Counted from the first letter of the stretch, positions 7,994 to 15,970 are shown. The stretch is 64,000 nucleotides of DNA from Butyricimonas paravirosa (GCF_032878955.1 NZ_CP043839.1:5394001-5458000), one strand, 5' to 3'. Numbers and translations: made by a program. Notes: generated by a model from the letters alone, not told the origin.

Positions 7994-9958
7994 TTTTATT
8001 TTCAATTGTTCCACCATTTCTCTCGTTTTCCCCGTTATATCCTCACTGTTTTTAAGCAGGGAAGAGAGGGCGATGCCCGTTACTCCCGTGCTTAATATCG
8101 GTTGAATGTCGTCCTCCCGGATACCTCCGATGGCGTGGACGGGGAGATAGATACCCTCTTCCTGGCAGGCCTCCATGATCTTTTGGTAGCCTTCGAGACC
8201 GAGGACCGGGCTGAGACGCTTTTTCGTCGAGGTGTACGTGAATGGTCCCAGACCGATGTAGTCTACCTGTTGACGAAAACGGGTCACCACGTCTTCAAAC
8301 GTGTTGCACGTTCCCCCGATAATCTTCGAGTAACCGAGAATCCGGCGTGCTTCGAGGGGATCCATGTCCTCTTTTCCCAAGTGTACCCCGTCGGCATCCA
8401 GTTCAAGGGCGATGTCCACGTTGTCATTGACAAGGAACAGGGCCCCGTGACGTTTACAAATCTCTTTCACGGTGCGTCCGACACGGATAAATTCTTCCCT
8501 GTCAGCCTCTTTCATCCGTAGTTGCACCCATCGACATCCTCCCTTGCACACGGCCTCCACCTGTTCGGGAATAGAAACTCCCTCCTTGTGGTCGGTGATG
8601 TATTGCAAAGGAATCCGGTACAAGTCAACTTCCGGGGCGGTACTTTCCACGCGGTTATGCATCCCCAGGTTCGTGTCGTTGGAGCGGATAAATCCTGCCA
8701 CGTAGTGCTGCCCCAGCCGACAAGCGTCGGGGAGGGGGTAGCCGAGCGTGAGATACGAGGCGATGGCCGAGGAGAGAACGCATCCCGTCCCGTGTTTCCC
8801 GTGCCTTGCCCGTGTCACCGAGAAGGTGTACACCTTGTCCGGGGTGACCAGTCGATCGGAGGCCAGCGCCCCGTCGTTATGACCGCCTTTCCAGAGGATA
8901 TTGAGGTTCTGGCTGCGAGCTAGCGCTTGCAAGCTTTCCACGTCCGGGTGATTCCCGAAAAGTGTTTTCAGCTCGTCCGTGTTCGGGGTAATCAGGTATA
9001 TCTCTCGAAGTATATCCTGCAACTGTATTAAATTCTCCCCGTCATGGAACTGGAACCCGGCGCTGGCTTTCAGTATCGGGTCCCAGATAATCCTTACCTT
9101 GGGGAGAGCCGTCCGGAGATAGTTCACCACTTGTTCCAGCGTGTCGAAACTTTCGATCAACCCGATCTTGACGTAAGCGGGGCTGAACTCCCGGAACAGG
9201 ACTTCGCATTGCCGGATGATCTCGTCCGGCGTGAGCCACTTCGTCCCGAGGTACGTGTTTTGATTCTGGAAGGTGATGGAACTGCTCGTTCCAAGTCCAT
9301 ATACCCGGCAACTTTCGAATGTCTTGATGTCAGCTGTCACCCCGGCCCCGGAACTTTGGTCGAATCCGGCAATACTTAGCACCTCGTCGGGCAAGATATT
9401 GGTGAAACGGGCAACGGCCTCCGACGGCTGTTCCCACACGTGTCCCAGCAAGGCGACCCCGCGGAATCCCATTTTCCGGCATTCCGCGACTTTTTCTGCG
9501 GTGATACCTCCCAAGGCGATCACGGGTACGCGTCTCTTTTGCAAGTTTTCCTTCAGGTATTCCGGGGCGAAGGCCGACGGGTATCCGGGTTTGGAAATGC
9601 TGTCAAATACCGGGCTGAGAAAGACGTAGTTCGGCTCGAAAGGCAAGGCGTCGATTTCCTCGAAGGAGTGACACGACACGCTCACGTGGGCGAGTCGATC
9701 CCGTCCGGTGAACGTCCGTGCCTCGTTGTATTTCAGGTGAATCCCTCTTAACCCGTACTCTTCAGCCAGTTCGAAGTGGTCGTGCAGGACGACACGTTCC
9801 CGGAAATGCGGCCGGATACCCCGGATGTAATGTTCCAGCGTGTCCCGGTCTGCTCCCGGCTTCCGCAGGTGCAGCAAGTGCAATCCGCTTTCAAAGAGTC
9901 TGTTCACGATATGCTCTTCGTCAGGCAGGGTGTGGGGAGGGGTGATGATTACGATCAT
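7958..9958 (-). CDS. Trifunctional TenI-like / ThiD / ThiE fusion protein
   Basis: A 666-residue fusion of three thiamine enzymes. Residues 1-190 resemble TenI (thiazole tautomerase): VSVSCHS with candidate catalytic H97, PVFDSISKPG and PVIALGGIT, without the ThiE QLRxK motif. Residues 191-437 are HMP-phosphate kinase ThiD: GFDQSSGAGVTADIKTF, GGH at 358-360, and HGTGC with C393. Residues 441-654 are thiamine-phosphate synthase ThiE: WVQLRMK, NDNVD, DADGVHLGK and GPFTYTSTKK. The start chosen is the ATG of MIVIITPP. A longer frame runs upstream to 10204 but only translates repeat DNA. The last 11 residues (KELPPPFGVLPL region) are encoded by the family B palindrome and are probably a non-conserved tail. 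The gene is third in the thi cluster. Confidence 0.92.
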   Translation of the reverse strand: MIVIITPPHTLPDEEHIVNRLFESGLHLLHLRKPGADRDTLEHYIRGIRPHFRERVVLHDHFELAEEYGLRGIHLKYNEARTFTGRDRLAHVSVSCHSFEEIDALPFEPNYVFLSPVFDSISKPGYPSAFAPEYLKENLQKRRVPVIALGGITAEKVAECRKMGFRGVALLGHVWEQPSEAVARFTNILPDEVLSIAGFDQSSGAGVTADIKTFESCRVYGLGTSSSITFQNQNTYLGTKWLTPDEIIRQCEVLFREFSPAYVKIGLIESFDTLEQVVNYLRTALPKVRIIWDPILKASAGFQFHDGENLIQLQDILREIYLITPNTDELKTLFGNHPDVESLQALARSQNLNILWKGGHNDGALASDRLVTPDKVYTFSVTRARHGKHGTGCVLSSAIASYLTLGYPLPDACRLGQHYVAGFIRSNDTNLGMHNRVESTAPEVDLYRIPLQYITDHKEGVSIPEQVEAVCKGGCRWVQLRMKEADREEFIRVGRTVKEICKRHGALFLVNDNVDIALELDADGVHLGKEDMDPLEARRILGYSKIIGGTCNTFEDVVTRFRQQVDYIGLGPFTYTSTKKRLSPVLGLEGYQKIMEACQEEGIYLPVHAIGGIREDDIQPILSTGVTGIALSSLLKNSEDITGKTREMVEQLKIKELPPPFGVLPL

Positions 9959-10278
9959 GTGTATGTGGTTTGTAAGATTTGTAAGGTTCATAAAGTTTAT
10001 AAGGTTCTGCACGTGCTGACTACCCCTTACTAATTTTAGATTTAGGGATTTTAGATTCCAGCCACACAAGGCCAACGTTTTAACTACCCCCTCTAACTCC
10101 CCCTTACACAGGGGGAGGATGCGCTGCATTGTCACATTGGAGCGACTTCTCGCATCCGTTTCTCCCCCTGTGTAAGGGGGAGCCAGAGGGGGTAGTTTTA
10201 ACATTCGTCAGCAATATAAGTTACCAAAGTACGTCATAGACCTTACGAACCTTATAAACCTTATGGACTTTATGAACT
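9959..10278. repeat. Composite repeat between thiC and the thiamine fusion gene
   Basis: No gene, though an open frame runs through it by chance. Family C left arm 9966-10006 and right arm 10238-10281 are inverted relative to each other. Inside are a TTTAGATTTAGGGATTTTAGA simple repeat (10032-10057) and a family A nested palindrome at 10081-10199, in the same orientation as the copy at 6863-6979. The left arm begins within a few bases of the fusion start codon, so it could influence initiation. Confidence 0.8.
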
Positions 10279-12039
10279 TTATTCTTCCTGTTCATTTATC
10301 TTTTTCCTCAACTTCTCGCTGGCACGCATGGAGCAGAAATGTTCCCCGCACATGGAGCAGAAATGAGCCTCTTTGTGTCCCTCGGCGGGTAACGTCTCGT
10401 CGTGGAAACGCAAGGCTTTTTCAGAATCCAGTGCGAGATGGAACTGGTCTTTCCATCGGAACTCGAAACGGGCCTTGCTCATGGCGTAATCCCGGTAGTA
10501 GGCGGCGGGGTGGCCTTTGGCAAGGTCGGCGGCGTGGGCGGCGAGTTTGAAGGTAATCACGCCTTCTTTCACGTCGTCCCGGTTTGGCAGTCCGAGGTGT
10601 TCCTTCTGGGTCACGTAGCAGAGCATGGATGTCCCGAACCAGCCGATCATGGCACCACCGATGGCGGAGGTGATGTGGTCGTAGCCGGGAGCGATGTCCG
10701 TCACGAGCGGTCCGAGGGTGTAGAACGGGGCCTCGTCACACCATTCCTGTTCCAGTCGCATATTTTCCCGGATCTTCTGCATCGGCACGTGTCCCGGTCC
10801 CTCGATAATCACTTGCACGTCATGCTTGGAAGCCACCCGGGCCAGTTCTCCCAGCGTTTTCAACTCGGCAAGCTGTGCCTCGTCGTTCGAGTCGGCGATG
10901 CAACCGGGACGCAACCCGTCACCGATGGATACTCCGACGTCATATTTGGCGAGAATCTCGCAGATGTCCTCGAAATGCTCGTACAAGAAACTTTCCCGTT
11001 TGTGGGTCGTACACCAGTGTGCCATGATGGCTCCCCCGCGGGACACGATTCCCGTGAGGCGTTTCAGTGTCAGCGGCACGTGGTGCCAGCGCAACCCGGC
11101 ATGGATCGTGAAGTAGTCCACGCCTTGCTCGGCTTGTTCGATGAGCGTGTCGCGGTAAATCTCCCACGTGAGGTCTTCCACCTTGCCCCGCACCTTTTCC
11201 AGAGCTTGGTACAATGGCACGGTTCCCACGGGTACGGGCGAGTTACGGATGATCCACTCACGTGTCTCGTGGATGTTTTTCCCGGTTGACAGGTCCATGA
11301 TCGTGTCGGCTCCCCAGCGGAAAGCCCACACGGCTTTTTCCACTTCCTCGGAAATAGACGAGGTGATGGGGGAGTTCCCGATGTTGGCGTTGATCTTCAC
11401 GAGGAAGTTGCGCCCGATGATCATCGGCTCGCTCTCCGGGTGGTTGATATTCGCGGGGATGATGGCCCGCCCGGCGGCCACTTCCTGACGCACGAATTCC
11501 GGGGTGATATATTCCGGGAAGTTCGCGCCCAGCGGCTCGCCTTTCTCTTTCTTGTAGGCCTCCCGGATCTTGTCGACCATCTGGTTCTCGCGGATGGCGA
11601 TGTATTCCATTTCCGGGGTGATGATTCCCTGACGGGCGTAGTACATCTGCGACACGCGGTGTCCCGGTTTCGCCACTCTCGGCGTGGTGTTCACGTGTTC
11701 GAAACGCAAGGCATCGAGCGAGCGATCATTTTGGCGCGCCCGGCCGTACTCGGAACTCAGTCCTTCCAGTTTCACGGTGTCATTCCGGTCGGCAATCCAT
11801 TGTTCCCGGATCTTGGGCAGTCCCTTGTGCAAGTCCACCGTGTAGTTCGGGTCCGTGTAGGGTCCCGATGTATCGTAAACCACGACAGGCTCGTTTTCGA
11901 TCTTCGTCCCGTCCGTGTCAACCGTGGGCGTGAGGTTAATCCGGCGCATCGGCACCTCGATGTCGAACATCTCACCCTTCACGTAAATCTTTTCCGACCC
12001 GGGTAGCGGGCCGCTTGAAATGGTAAATTCTTGGCTCAT
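10279..12039 (-). CDS. thiC: Phosphomethylpyrimidine synthase
   Basis: Rearranges aminoimidazole ribotide to HMP-phosphate, the pyrimidine branch of thiamine synthesis, by S-adenosylmethionine radical chemistry. The 586-residue protein carries the family's unusual C-terminal cluster motif CX2CX4C at C561, C564 and C569. Other conserved blocks are MYYARQGIITPEMEY, NIGNSPITSS, TIHAGLRWHHVP and EGPGHVPMQ. The ATG at 12039 gives MSQEFTISSG. It lies about 60 bp downstream of thiS under the TPP riboswitch. Confidence 0.98.
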   Translation of the reverse strand: MSQEFTISSGPLPGSEKIYVKGEMFDIEVPMRRINLTPTVDTDGTKIENEPVVVYDTSGPYTDPNYTVDLHKGLPKIREQWIADRNDTVKLEGLSSEYGRARQNDRSLDALRFEHVNTTPRVAKPGHRVSQMYYARQGIITPEMEYIAIRENQMVDKIREAYKKEKGEPLGANFPEYITPEFVRQEVAAGRAIIPANINHPESEPMIIGRNFLVKINANIGNSPITSSISEEVEKAVWAFRWGADTIMDLSTGKNIHETREWIIRNSPVPVGTVPLYQALEKVRGKVEDLTWEIYRDTLIEQAEQGVDYFTIHAGLRWHHVPLTLKRLTGIVSRGGAIMAHWCTTHKRESFLYEHFEDICEILAKYDVGVSIGDGLRPGCIADSNDEAQLAELKTLGELARVASKHDVQVIIEGPGHVPMQKIRENMRLEQEWCDEAPFYTLGPLVTDIAPGYDHITSAIGGAMIGWFGTSMLCYVTQKEHLGLPNRDDVKEGVITFKLAAHAADLAKGHPAAYYRDYAMSKARFEFRWKDQFHLALDSEKALRFHDETLPAEGHKEAHFCSMCGEHFCSMRASEKLRKKINEQEE

Positions 12040-12100
12040 ATCTTAATTAATTTACTAATTTTATCTTTCAACTTTTAGTTTTTAACTTTTATCTTTTCTT

Positions 12101-12301
12101 TCACCCTCCCTGTACTGCCTTGATGATGATAATTTTGCTACCATCTTGAAGCACGGTTTTTCCCCAGTCGGGACGGGGAATGACGTTGAAGTCTACGGCG
12201 ATGGCAATGTTGCCTGTCGGGATGGCGTTGGCTTCCAGTACTTCGGGGAGTGTCGTGCCGGGGGCACATTCGAAGGATTTATCGTTTATAAATACTTGCA
12301 T
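12101..12301 (-). CDS. thiS: Sulfur carrier protein ThiS
   Basis: Small ubiquitin-like carrier of 66 residues that brings sulfur, as a C-terminal thiocarboxylate, to ThiG. It ends in the required Gly-Gly (KAVQGG) and has the family blocks TLPEVLEAN, AVDFNVIPRPDW and LQDGSKIIIIKAV. The ATG at 12301 (MQVFINDK) is chosen because it matches the first beta strand of the family. A GTG/other start eight codons upstream would fall in AT-rich leader. It is the first gene after the TPP riboswitch. Confidence 0.95.
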   Translation of the reverse strand: MQVFINDKSFECAPGTTLPEVLEANAIPTGNIAIAVDFNVIPRPDWGKTVLQDGSKIIIIKAVQGG

Positions 12302-12505
12302 TGTATATAAATTTTTAATTTCCAACTACCCCCTCTAGCTCCCCCTTACACAGGGGGAGAAACGGACGCGAGAAACGCCGCAATGTTACAATGTAGCGTG
12401 TCCTCCCCCTGTGCAAGGGGGAGCCAGAGGGGGTAGTCCACTCTAAATTCTAAACTTTTTTTAATCTTCCGGGAAGTCTACAATGAAATCCAGCTTGTAT
12501 TATAA
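12302..12505 (-). repeat. thiS leader with family A nested palindrome
   Basis: This region lies between the TPP aptamer and thiS. Bases 12324-12438 are a family A nested palindrome in the same orientation as the copies at 68-183 and 3964-4078. A small CTTCCCGGAAG hairpin lies at 12467-12477. No classical terminator/antiterminator with a T-run in the thi direction is apparent, so how the aptamer controls expression is unclear. Confidence 0.75.
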
Positions 12506-12634
12506 CTCTTTCCCTCCGCCGGCATTACCCGGATCAGGTTCATGGGTATAATCTCAGCCCGTTGTATTACCCTGCCTTCTCGCGGCAGGTAGAAGTGTCG
12601 GGAAAATCCCTCGCTTCTTAGGCACCCCTTCAGA
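12506..12634 (-). promoter_or_regulatory. TPP riboswitch (THI element) controlling the thi cluster
   Basis: Read on the minus strand, the element opens with GAAGGGGTGCC, continues with GGGCTGAGATTATACCC and closes with GAACCTGATCCGGGTAATGC followed by CGGAGGGA. These are the conserved pyrimidine- and pyrophosphate-sensing parts of the TPP aptamer. The optional P3a arm CTGCCGCGAGAAGGCAG is present. It should reduce expression of thiS-thiC-fusion-thiG-thiH when thiamine pyrophosphate is plentiful. Confidence 0.95.
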
Positions 12635-12645
12635 ATATCTCATGA

Positions 12646-12676
12646 CAAAGCTACGGATAAATTTTAATACCTGCAA
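12646..12676 (-). promoter_or_regulatory. Promoter of the thi cluster
   Basis: On the minus strand a -7 element TAGCTTTG (12646-12653) fits TAnnTTTG. Nineteen bases upstream is TTGC (12673-12676), close to the -33 TTTG. The start point would fall just before the TPP aptamer. Confidence 0.6.
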
Positions 12677-12712
12677 CGACAAGTATTAAAAAGTTACAGG
12701 AGATGATACCCC

Positions 12713-13042
12713 TTAGCTTGTGACTTCATCGGCTGATAGGATTTCCCACAAATGTTTTTTCATATCCACGTGGCCGTTGGGACGGAAGGTGACCCCTTCG
12801 TTTTCGAGTAGCGTCCGTTGTTCGGTCCATCCCGGTGCGGTCTGTCCGGCACTGTTCACGACACGGTGGCAGGGGAGTGTCTTGTCGTCCGGGGATTGTG
12901 CCATTGCCCGGCCTACCCACCGGGCGTGTTGCGGTCGTCCCGCCAGTGCGGCGATCCTGCCATAGGTGAGTACTTTTCCCCGCGGGATCTGCCGGGTGAT
13001 CTCGTACACGTCGTTGAAAAATTCCCGTAATGTTTCGTCCAT
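12713..13042 (-). CDS. MGMT/Ogt-family DNA alkyltransferase
   Basis: Short protein of 109 residues with the O6-alkylguanine-DNA alkyltransferase fold. The acceptor-cysteine motif PCHRV is intact (LPCHRVVNSAGQTAPGW), preceded by the winged-helix segment VLTYGRIAALAGRPQHARWVG. With the cysteine present it could repair O6-alkylguanine directly, unlike alkyltransferase-like proteins that have Trp there. The start chosen (ATG at 13042, MDETLREFF) matches the size of the compact family. The frame stays open upstream to a GTG at 13252, which would add 70 residues I do not recognise. A TACTTTTG promoter-like element inside that extension weakly favours the short form. Confidence 0.85.
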   Translation of the reverse strand: MDETLREFFNDVYEITRQIPRGKVLTYGRIAALAGRPQHARWVGRAMAQSPDDKTLPCHRVVNSAGQTAPGWTEQRTLLENEGVTFRPNGHVDMKKHLWEILSADEVTS

Positions 13043-13267
13043 ATTCAATTCTTGCTCCAGCGTAAAGGTATTAAATTTATCGATAACAGCAGCTCGTGCA
13101 GGCTCGTTTCGTTTCAGGGCATGAAGGTGGGAAATCAAGGAACGCGCGGGGGTATAAATAGGGCCTTTTTTCTTGACAAAAGTAAGAAATAATGGGATTC
13201 CTGCCAGTTCTCGTGTAAGATACTGGTTATCTTCACTGTAGGTTAACGTCACCTTCGGTAGTCATTC

Positions 13268-13333
13268 GGTAAGTGTTCGACAAGTGTTCGATAAGTGTTC
13301 GACAAGTGTTCGATGCAGAAGCGAACACTTACC
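13268..13333. repeat. Four 11-bp tandem repeats enclosed by a 12-bp inverted repeat
   Basis: Unit AAGTGTTCGAY occurs four times head to tail (13271-13281, 13282-13292, 13293-13303, 13304-13314), alternating C and T at the last base. The array starts with GGTAAGTGTTCG (13268-13279) and a perfect inverted copy CGAACACTTACC follows at 13322-13333. It lies immediately upstream of the promoter of the gene at 13434, an arrangement typical of a regulator-binding array. The 11-bp period places sites on one face of the helix. Confidence 0.8.
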
Positions 13334-13341
13334 ATGCATGA

Positions 13342-13373
13342 TTTGGTAATTTAACGAAAATTTAGTATATTTG
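13342..13373 (+). promoter_or_regulatory. Consensus Bacteroidota promoter
   Basis: TTTG at 13342-13345, a 20-bp spacer, then TATATTTG at 13366-13373: a full match to the TTTG / TAnnTTTG consensus. It drives the gene at 13434 with a leader of about 55 bases. Confidence 0.8.
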
Positions 13374-13422
13374 TTGTTAAGGTGCCTTTAAGCATTATTG
13401 GAGGATTACAGGAACGTTTAAC

Positions 13423-13430
13423 AAGGAGGT
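13423..13430 (+). promoter_or_regulatory. Strong Shine-Dalgarno sequence
   Basis: AAGGAGGT ends three bases before the ATG at 13434. Bacteroidota ribosomes largely ignore such sequences and most genes here lack them, so it stands out. The only similar case noticed is AAGGAG before the gene at 56660. Confidence 0.7.
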
Positions 13431-13433
13431 GTT

Positions 13434-14156
13434 ATGAAAAAGAAGAAAAAAATCATGCGGCCGGCCGGCAAGCGACCGGAAACCACCCGTTGCGACGGGG
13501 TGACCACGTACTACCGGAAAGGTAAAGTATGCCATTGCAGTAGCAAACGCTTCCCCGGGTCGAGCGAGGAACGTGACCGCCGCTGCGCCGCCCGTACCTT
13601 GAACCAGCGCCAGCGGGCCAACGTGTTCGCCCTCGTGTCGCGGCTCGTGAAAATCCTCACGCGAAAACTGCAGGATCTCAATGCGTGGGTGTCCCTCGCG
13701 AAGACAACGAACATGACTCCTGCGAATCTCTGCCACAAGGTCAACGGCACCGCGTGCGACGAGAACGGCGTGGCGAATTTCCGCGCCTTCATATTCAGCG
13801 TCGGGTGGCTCGCTGTGCCGCTCTTCACCTGCGTCACCCGTCGCGGCTGGGAGATCACCATCGAGTGGCGACCCCACGGCGTCCCCAACGAGACGAGGGA
13901 CAAAGACACGCTTGTCATCGGCTACTTCTACGATTCCTTGCCCGATGCGCCCCGCGTACTTCACTTGCCCAACGTCACCCGTGCCGGACGGGTAGCCACA
14001 TTCACGCTGCCCGATCCAGTGACGGCAACCGGCAAGCCCCTCTCCCCGGACGAGATCGTCCACCTTTATCCCTACGTGGCGAGTTCCGGGCAGGACGAGT
14101 TTTCCACTTCCGTCTATCTCCGTGTCGCCCGCGATGCCAACGAGATTCTAGGGTGA
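13434..14156 (+). CDS. DUF6266-like protein of unknown function
   Basis: A 240-residue protein with a very basic N-terminus (MKKKKKIMRP) and no signal peptide. The pattern of TLNQRQRANVF near residue 56, a beta-rich second half with DTLVIGYFY, then DEIVHLYPYVASSGQDEFSTSVYL recalls the DUF6266 family of Bacteroidota, but the similarity is loose and only an inference. Function is unknown. Its start is preceded by AAGGAGGT at 13423-13430, a near-perfect Shine-Dalgarno sequence, which is unusual in this phylum. Base composition looks richer in G+C than most neighbours. Together with the repeat array and consensus promoter upstream, this suggests an independently controlled and perhaps acquired gene. 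Confidence 0.75.
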   Translation: MKKKKKIMRPAGKRPETTRCDGVTTYYRKGKVCHCSSKRFPGSSEERDRRCAARTLNQRQRANVFALVSRLVKILTRKLQDLNAWVSLAKTTNMTPANLCHKVNGTACDENGVANFRAFIFSVGWLAVPLFTCVTRRGWEITIEWRPHGVPNETRDKDTLVIGYFYDSLPDAPRVLHLPNVTRAGRVATFTLPDPVTATGKPLSPDEIVHLYPYVASSGQDEFSTSVYLRVARDANEILG

Positions 14157-14180
14157 GATTGCGCCTTGAATGTTTTCCTA

Positions 14181-14208
14181 GTTTATAAGGTTTATAAACC
14201 TTATAAAC
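14181..14208. terminator. Perfect 28-bp palindrome of family C type between convergent genes
   Basis: Two abutting family C arms (GTTTATAAGG units) form a perfect palindrome of 28 bp. It lies between the ends of the DUF6266-like gene and prfC and is well placed to end transcription from both sides. It appears to be the minimal form of the long inverted repeats seen elsewhere. Confidence 0.7.
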
Positions 14209-14209
14209 C

Positions 14210-15787
14210 CTAAAATTCCGACGTGAAGTGAAACACCAGCTTCTTGTAGTTCACCTGTGCCATTTGCAGCATGTACTGCGATTCGGCGAGGAAGACGTCG
14301 CGGCCCCACTTGTCCCGGGCCATGTACTGTGCCTTGTGGAGACGGAAATCTTCCAGTTCCTTCGGGTCGAGAGCCTCGATCCAGCAAGCCTTGTAAAGAT
14401 TGATATTTTCCCAGCGACAGGCGGCACCGTACTCGTGCAGCAAACGGTACTCGATGACCTCGAACTGGAGCGCGCCGACGGTCCCGATGATCTTGCGGTT
14501 GTTGAACTGGTTCGTGAACAACTGGGCCACGCCCTCGTCCATGAGCTGGTCAACGCCCTTGGCCAGTTGCTTGGATTTCATGGGGTCGGCGTTCTCGATG
14601 TACTTGAAGAGTTCCGGGGAGAAACTGGGAATACCCTTGAAATGAAGTTTCTCGCCTTCCGTCAGCGTGTCACCGATCTTGAAGTTACCCGTGTCGTGAA
14701 GACCCACGATGTCACCGGGGTACGCCTCGTCGATGATAGATTTTTTGGATGCCATGAACGCCGTGGGGGTGGAGAACTTGAGGTTCTTGCCCAGGCCGAC
14801 GTGCAGGTAGTTGGTGTTACGCCGGAACACGCCGGAACACACTTTCACGAAAGCGATACGGTCGCGGTGGTTGGGGTCCATGTTGGCGTGAATCTTGAAG
14901 ACGAAACCGGTGAATTTCTCCTCGTCCGGTTGCACGAGACGCTCGTCCGTCTCGCGGGGGAGCGGGCTGGGAGCGATCTCGATGAAACAATCCAGCATCT
15001 CGCGGATACCGAAGTTGTTCAGCGCCGACCCGAAGAACACGGGGGCTAGTTGCCCGTTAAGGTACGCCTCCCGGTCGATGGCGGGGTACACTTCCCGAAC
15101 GAGTTCGAGGTCTTCTCGCAGCTTGTCGGCCGGGCGCTCGCCGATATGCTCGTCGAGTTCGCCGGAGTTGATGTCGTTGATCTCGATGCCATCCTGGATG
15201 GTCTGTACGCTTGCCGAGTAGAGGCAAAGGTTCTCGCGGTGTATGTTGTAAATACCCTTGAACTGGTCGCCGTTACCGATAGGCCAGCTTAGCGGGGTGA
15301 CTTGTATTTGCAGCTCTTTCTCGATCTCGTCCAGCAGGTCGAACGGGTCCTGACCGGGGCGGTCGAGCTTGTTGATGAACACGATGACCGGGGTCCGGCG
15401 CATCCGGCACACTTGCATCAGCTTGCGGGTCTGCGTCTCCACGCCTTTCGCCGAGTCAACGACGATGATCACGCTGTCGCAGGCCGTCAGCACGCGGAAC
15501 GTGTCCTCGGCGAAGTCCTGGTGGCCAGGGGTGTCAAGAATGTTGATCTTCACGTCCTTGTACTCGAAACCCATGACGGAGGTGGCCACGGAGATCCCTC
15601 TCTGGCGCTCGATCTCCATGAAGTCGGAGGTGGCCGTTTTCTTGATCTTGTTCGACTTCACGGCTCCTGCCACGTGTATGGCGCCACCGAAAAGCAATAA
15701 TTTCTCCGTTAAGGTCGTTTTACCCGCGTCGGGGTGACTGATGATACCGAACGTGCGTCGTTTTAATATTTCTTCCTTGAAACCCAT
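14210..15787 (-). CDS. prfC: Peptide chain release factor 3
   Basis: Translational GTPase that recycles RF1/RF2 from the ribosome after termination. The 525-residue protein has the P-loop SHPDAGKTTLTEK, switch motifs RQRGISVATSV and DTPGHQDF, and NKLDRPGQ. The sequence GGAIHVAGAVK and the overall length distinguish it from elongation factor G. Its 3' end abuts the palindrome at 14181-14208. On the minus strand TATCTTTG (15816-15823) upstream of the ATG matches the -7 consensus. Confidence 0.97.
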   Translation of the reverse strand: MGFKEEILKRRTFGIISHPDAGKTTLTEKLLLFGGAIHVAGAVKSNKIKKTATSDFMEIERQRGISVATSVMGFEYKDVKINILDTPGHQDFAEDTFRVLTACDSVIIVVDSAKGVETQTRKLMQVCRMRRTPVIVFINKLDRPGQDPFDLLDEIEKELQIQVTPLSWPIGNGDQFKGIYNIHRENLCLYSASVQTIQDGIEINDINSGELDEHIGERPADKLREDLELVREVYPAIDREAYLNGQLAPVFFGSALNNFGIREMLDCFIEIAPSPLPRETDERLVQPDEEKFTGFVFKIHANMDPNHRDRIAFVKVCSGVFRRNTNYLHVGLGKNLKFSTPTAFMASKKSIIDEAYPGDIVGLHDTGNFKIGDTLTEGEKLHFKGIPSFSPELFKYIENADPMKSKQLAKGVDQLMDEGVAQLFTNQFNNRKIIGTVGALQFEVIEYRLLHEYGAACRWENINLYKACWIEALDPKELEDFRLHKAQYMARDKWGRDVFLAESQYMLQMAQVNYKKLVFHFTSEF

Positions 15788-15815
15788 GCTTATTACGTGT
15801 TTTTTTTAGCGGGTG

Positions 15816-15823
15816 CAAAGATA
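15816..15823 (-). promoter_or_regulatory. Candidate -7 element for prfC
   Basis: Reads TATCTTTG on the minus strand, 29 bp before the prfC start codon. No clear -33 partner was found. Confidence 0.45.
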
Positions 15824-15920
15824 GTTTTTTTTTCGGAAAGTTTATAACGCTCGGGAATAAAGTCTATGGGGTTCACGACGGATATAAAGTATTTATGTAT
15901 AGTTATTTAAATTAACTAGA

Positions 15921-15951
15921 GTTGTCCCGGGACTAGGAGACCCGGGATAAC
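15921..15951 (-). terminator. Hairpin after the first copy of the duplicated module
   Basis: GTTGTCCCGGG and CCCGGGATAAC pair at 10 of 11 positions around a nine-base loop, 20 bp after the stop codon of the gene ending at 15971. There is no clear T-run. A diverged equivalent lies at 17366-17392 after the second copy. Confidence 0.55.
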
Positions 15952-15970
15952 GTGAACCGTTTGTATCCTG

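Noticed and set aside
9959..10204. An 82-codon N-terminal extension of the thiamine fusion protein
   Set aside because: It only translates the family A palindrome and simple repeats; the TenI-type first strand begins at the ATG at 9958.
68..12438. Palindromic repeats as insertion sequences
   Set aside because: They are about 115 bp, encode nothing and no transposase is in the window; MITE- or REP-like is the most that can be said.
13043..13252. A 70-residue N-terminal extension of the alkyltransferase
   Set aside because: It starts at GTG, matches no domain I know and contains a promoter-like element. The compact family starts near 13042. Not fully excluded.
13271..13314. Short CRISPR array
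   Set aside because: The 11-bp units abut without spacers and there are no cas genes.
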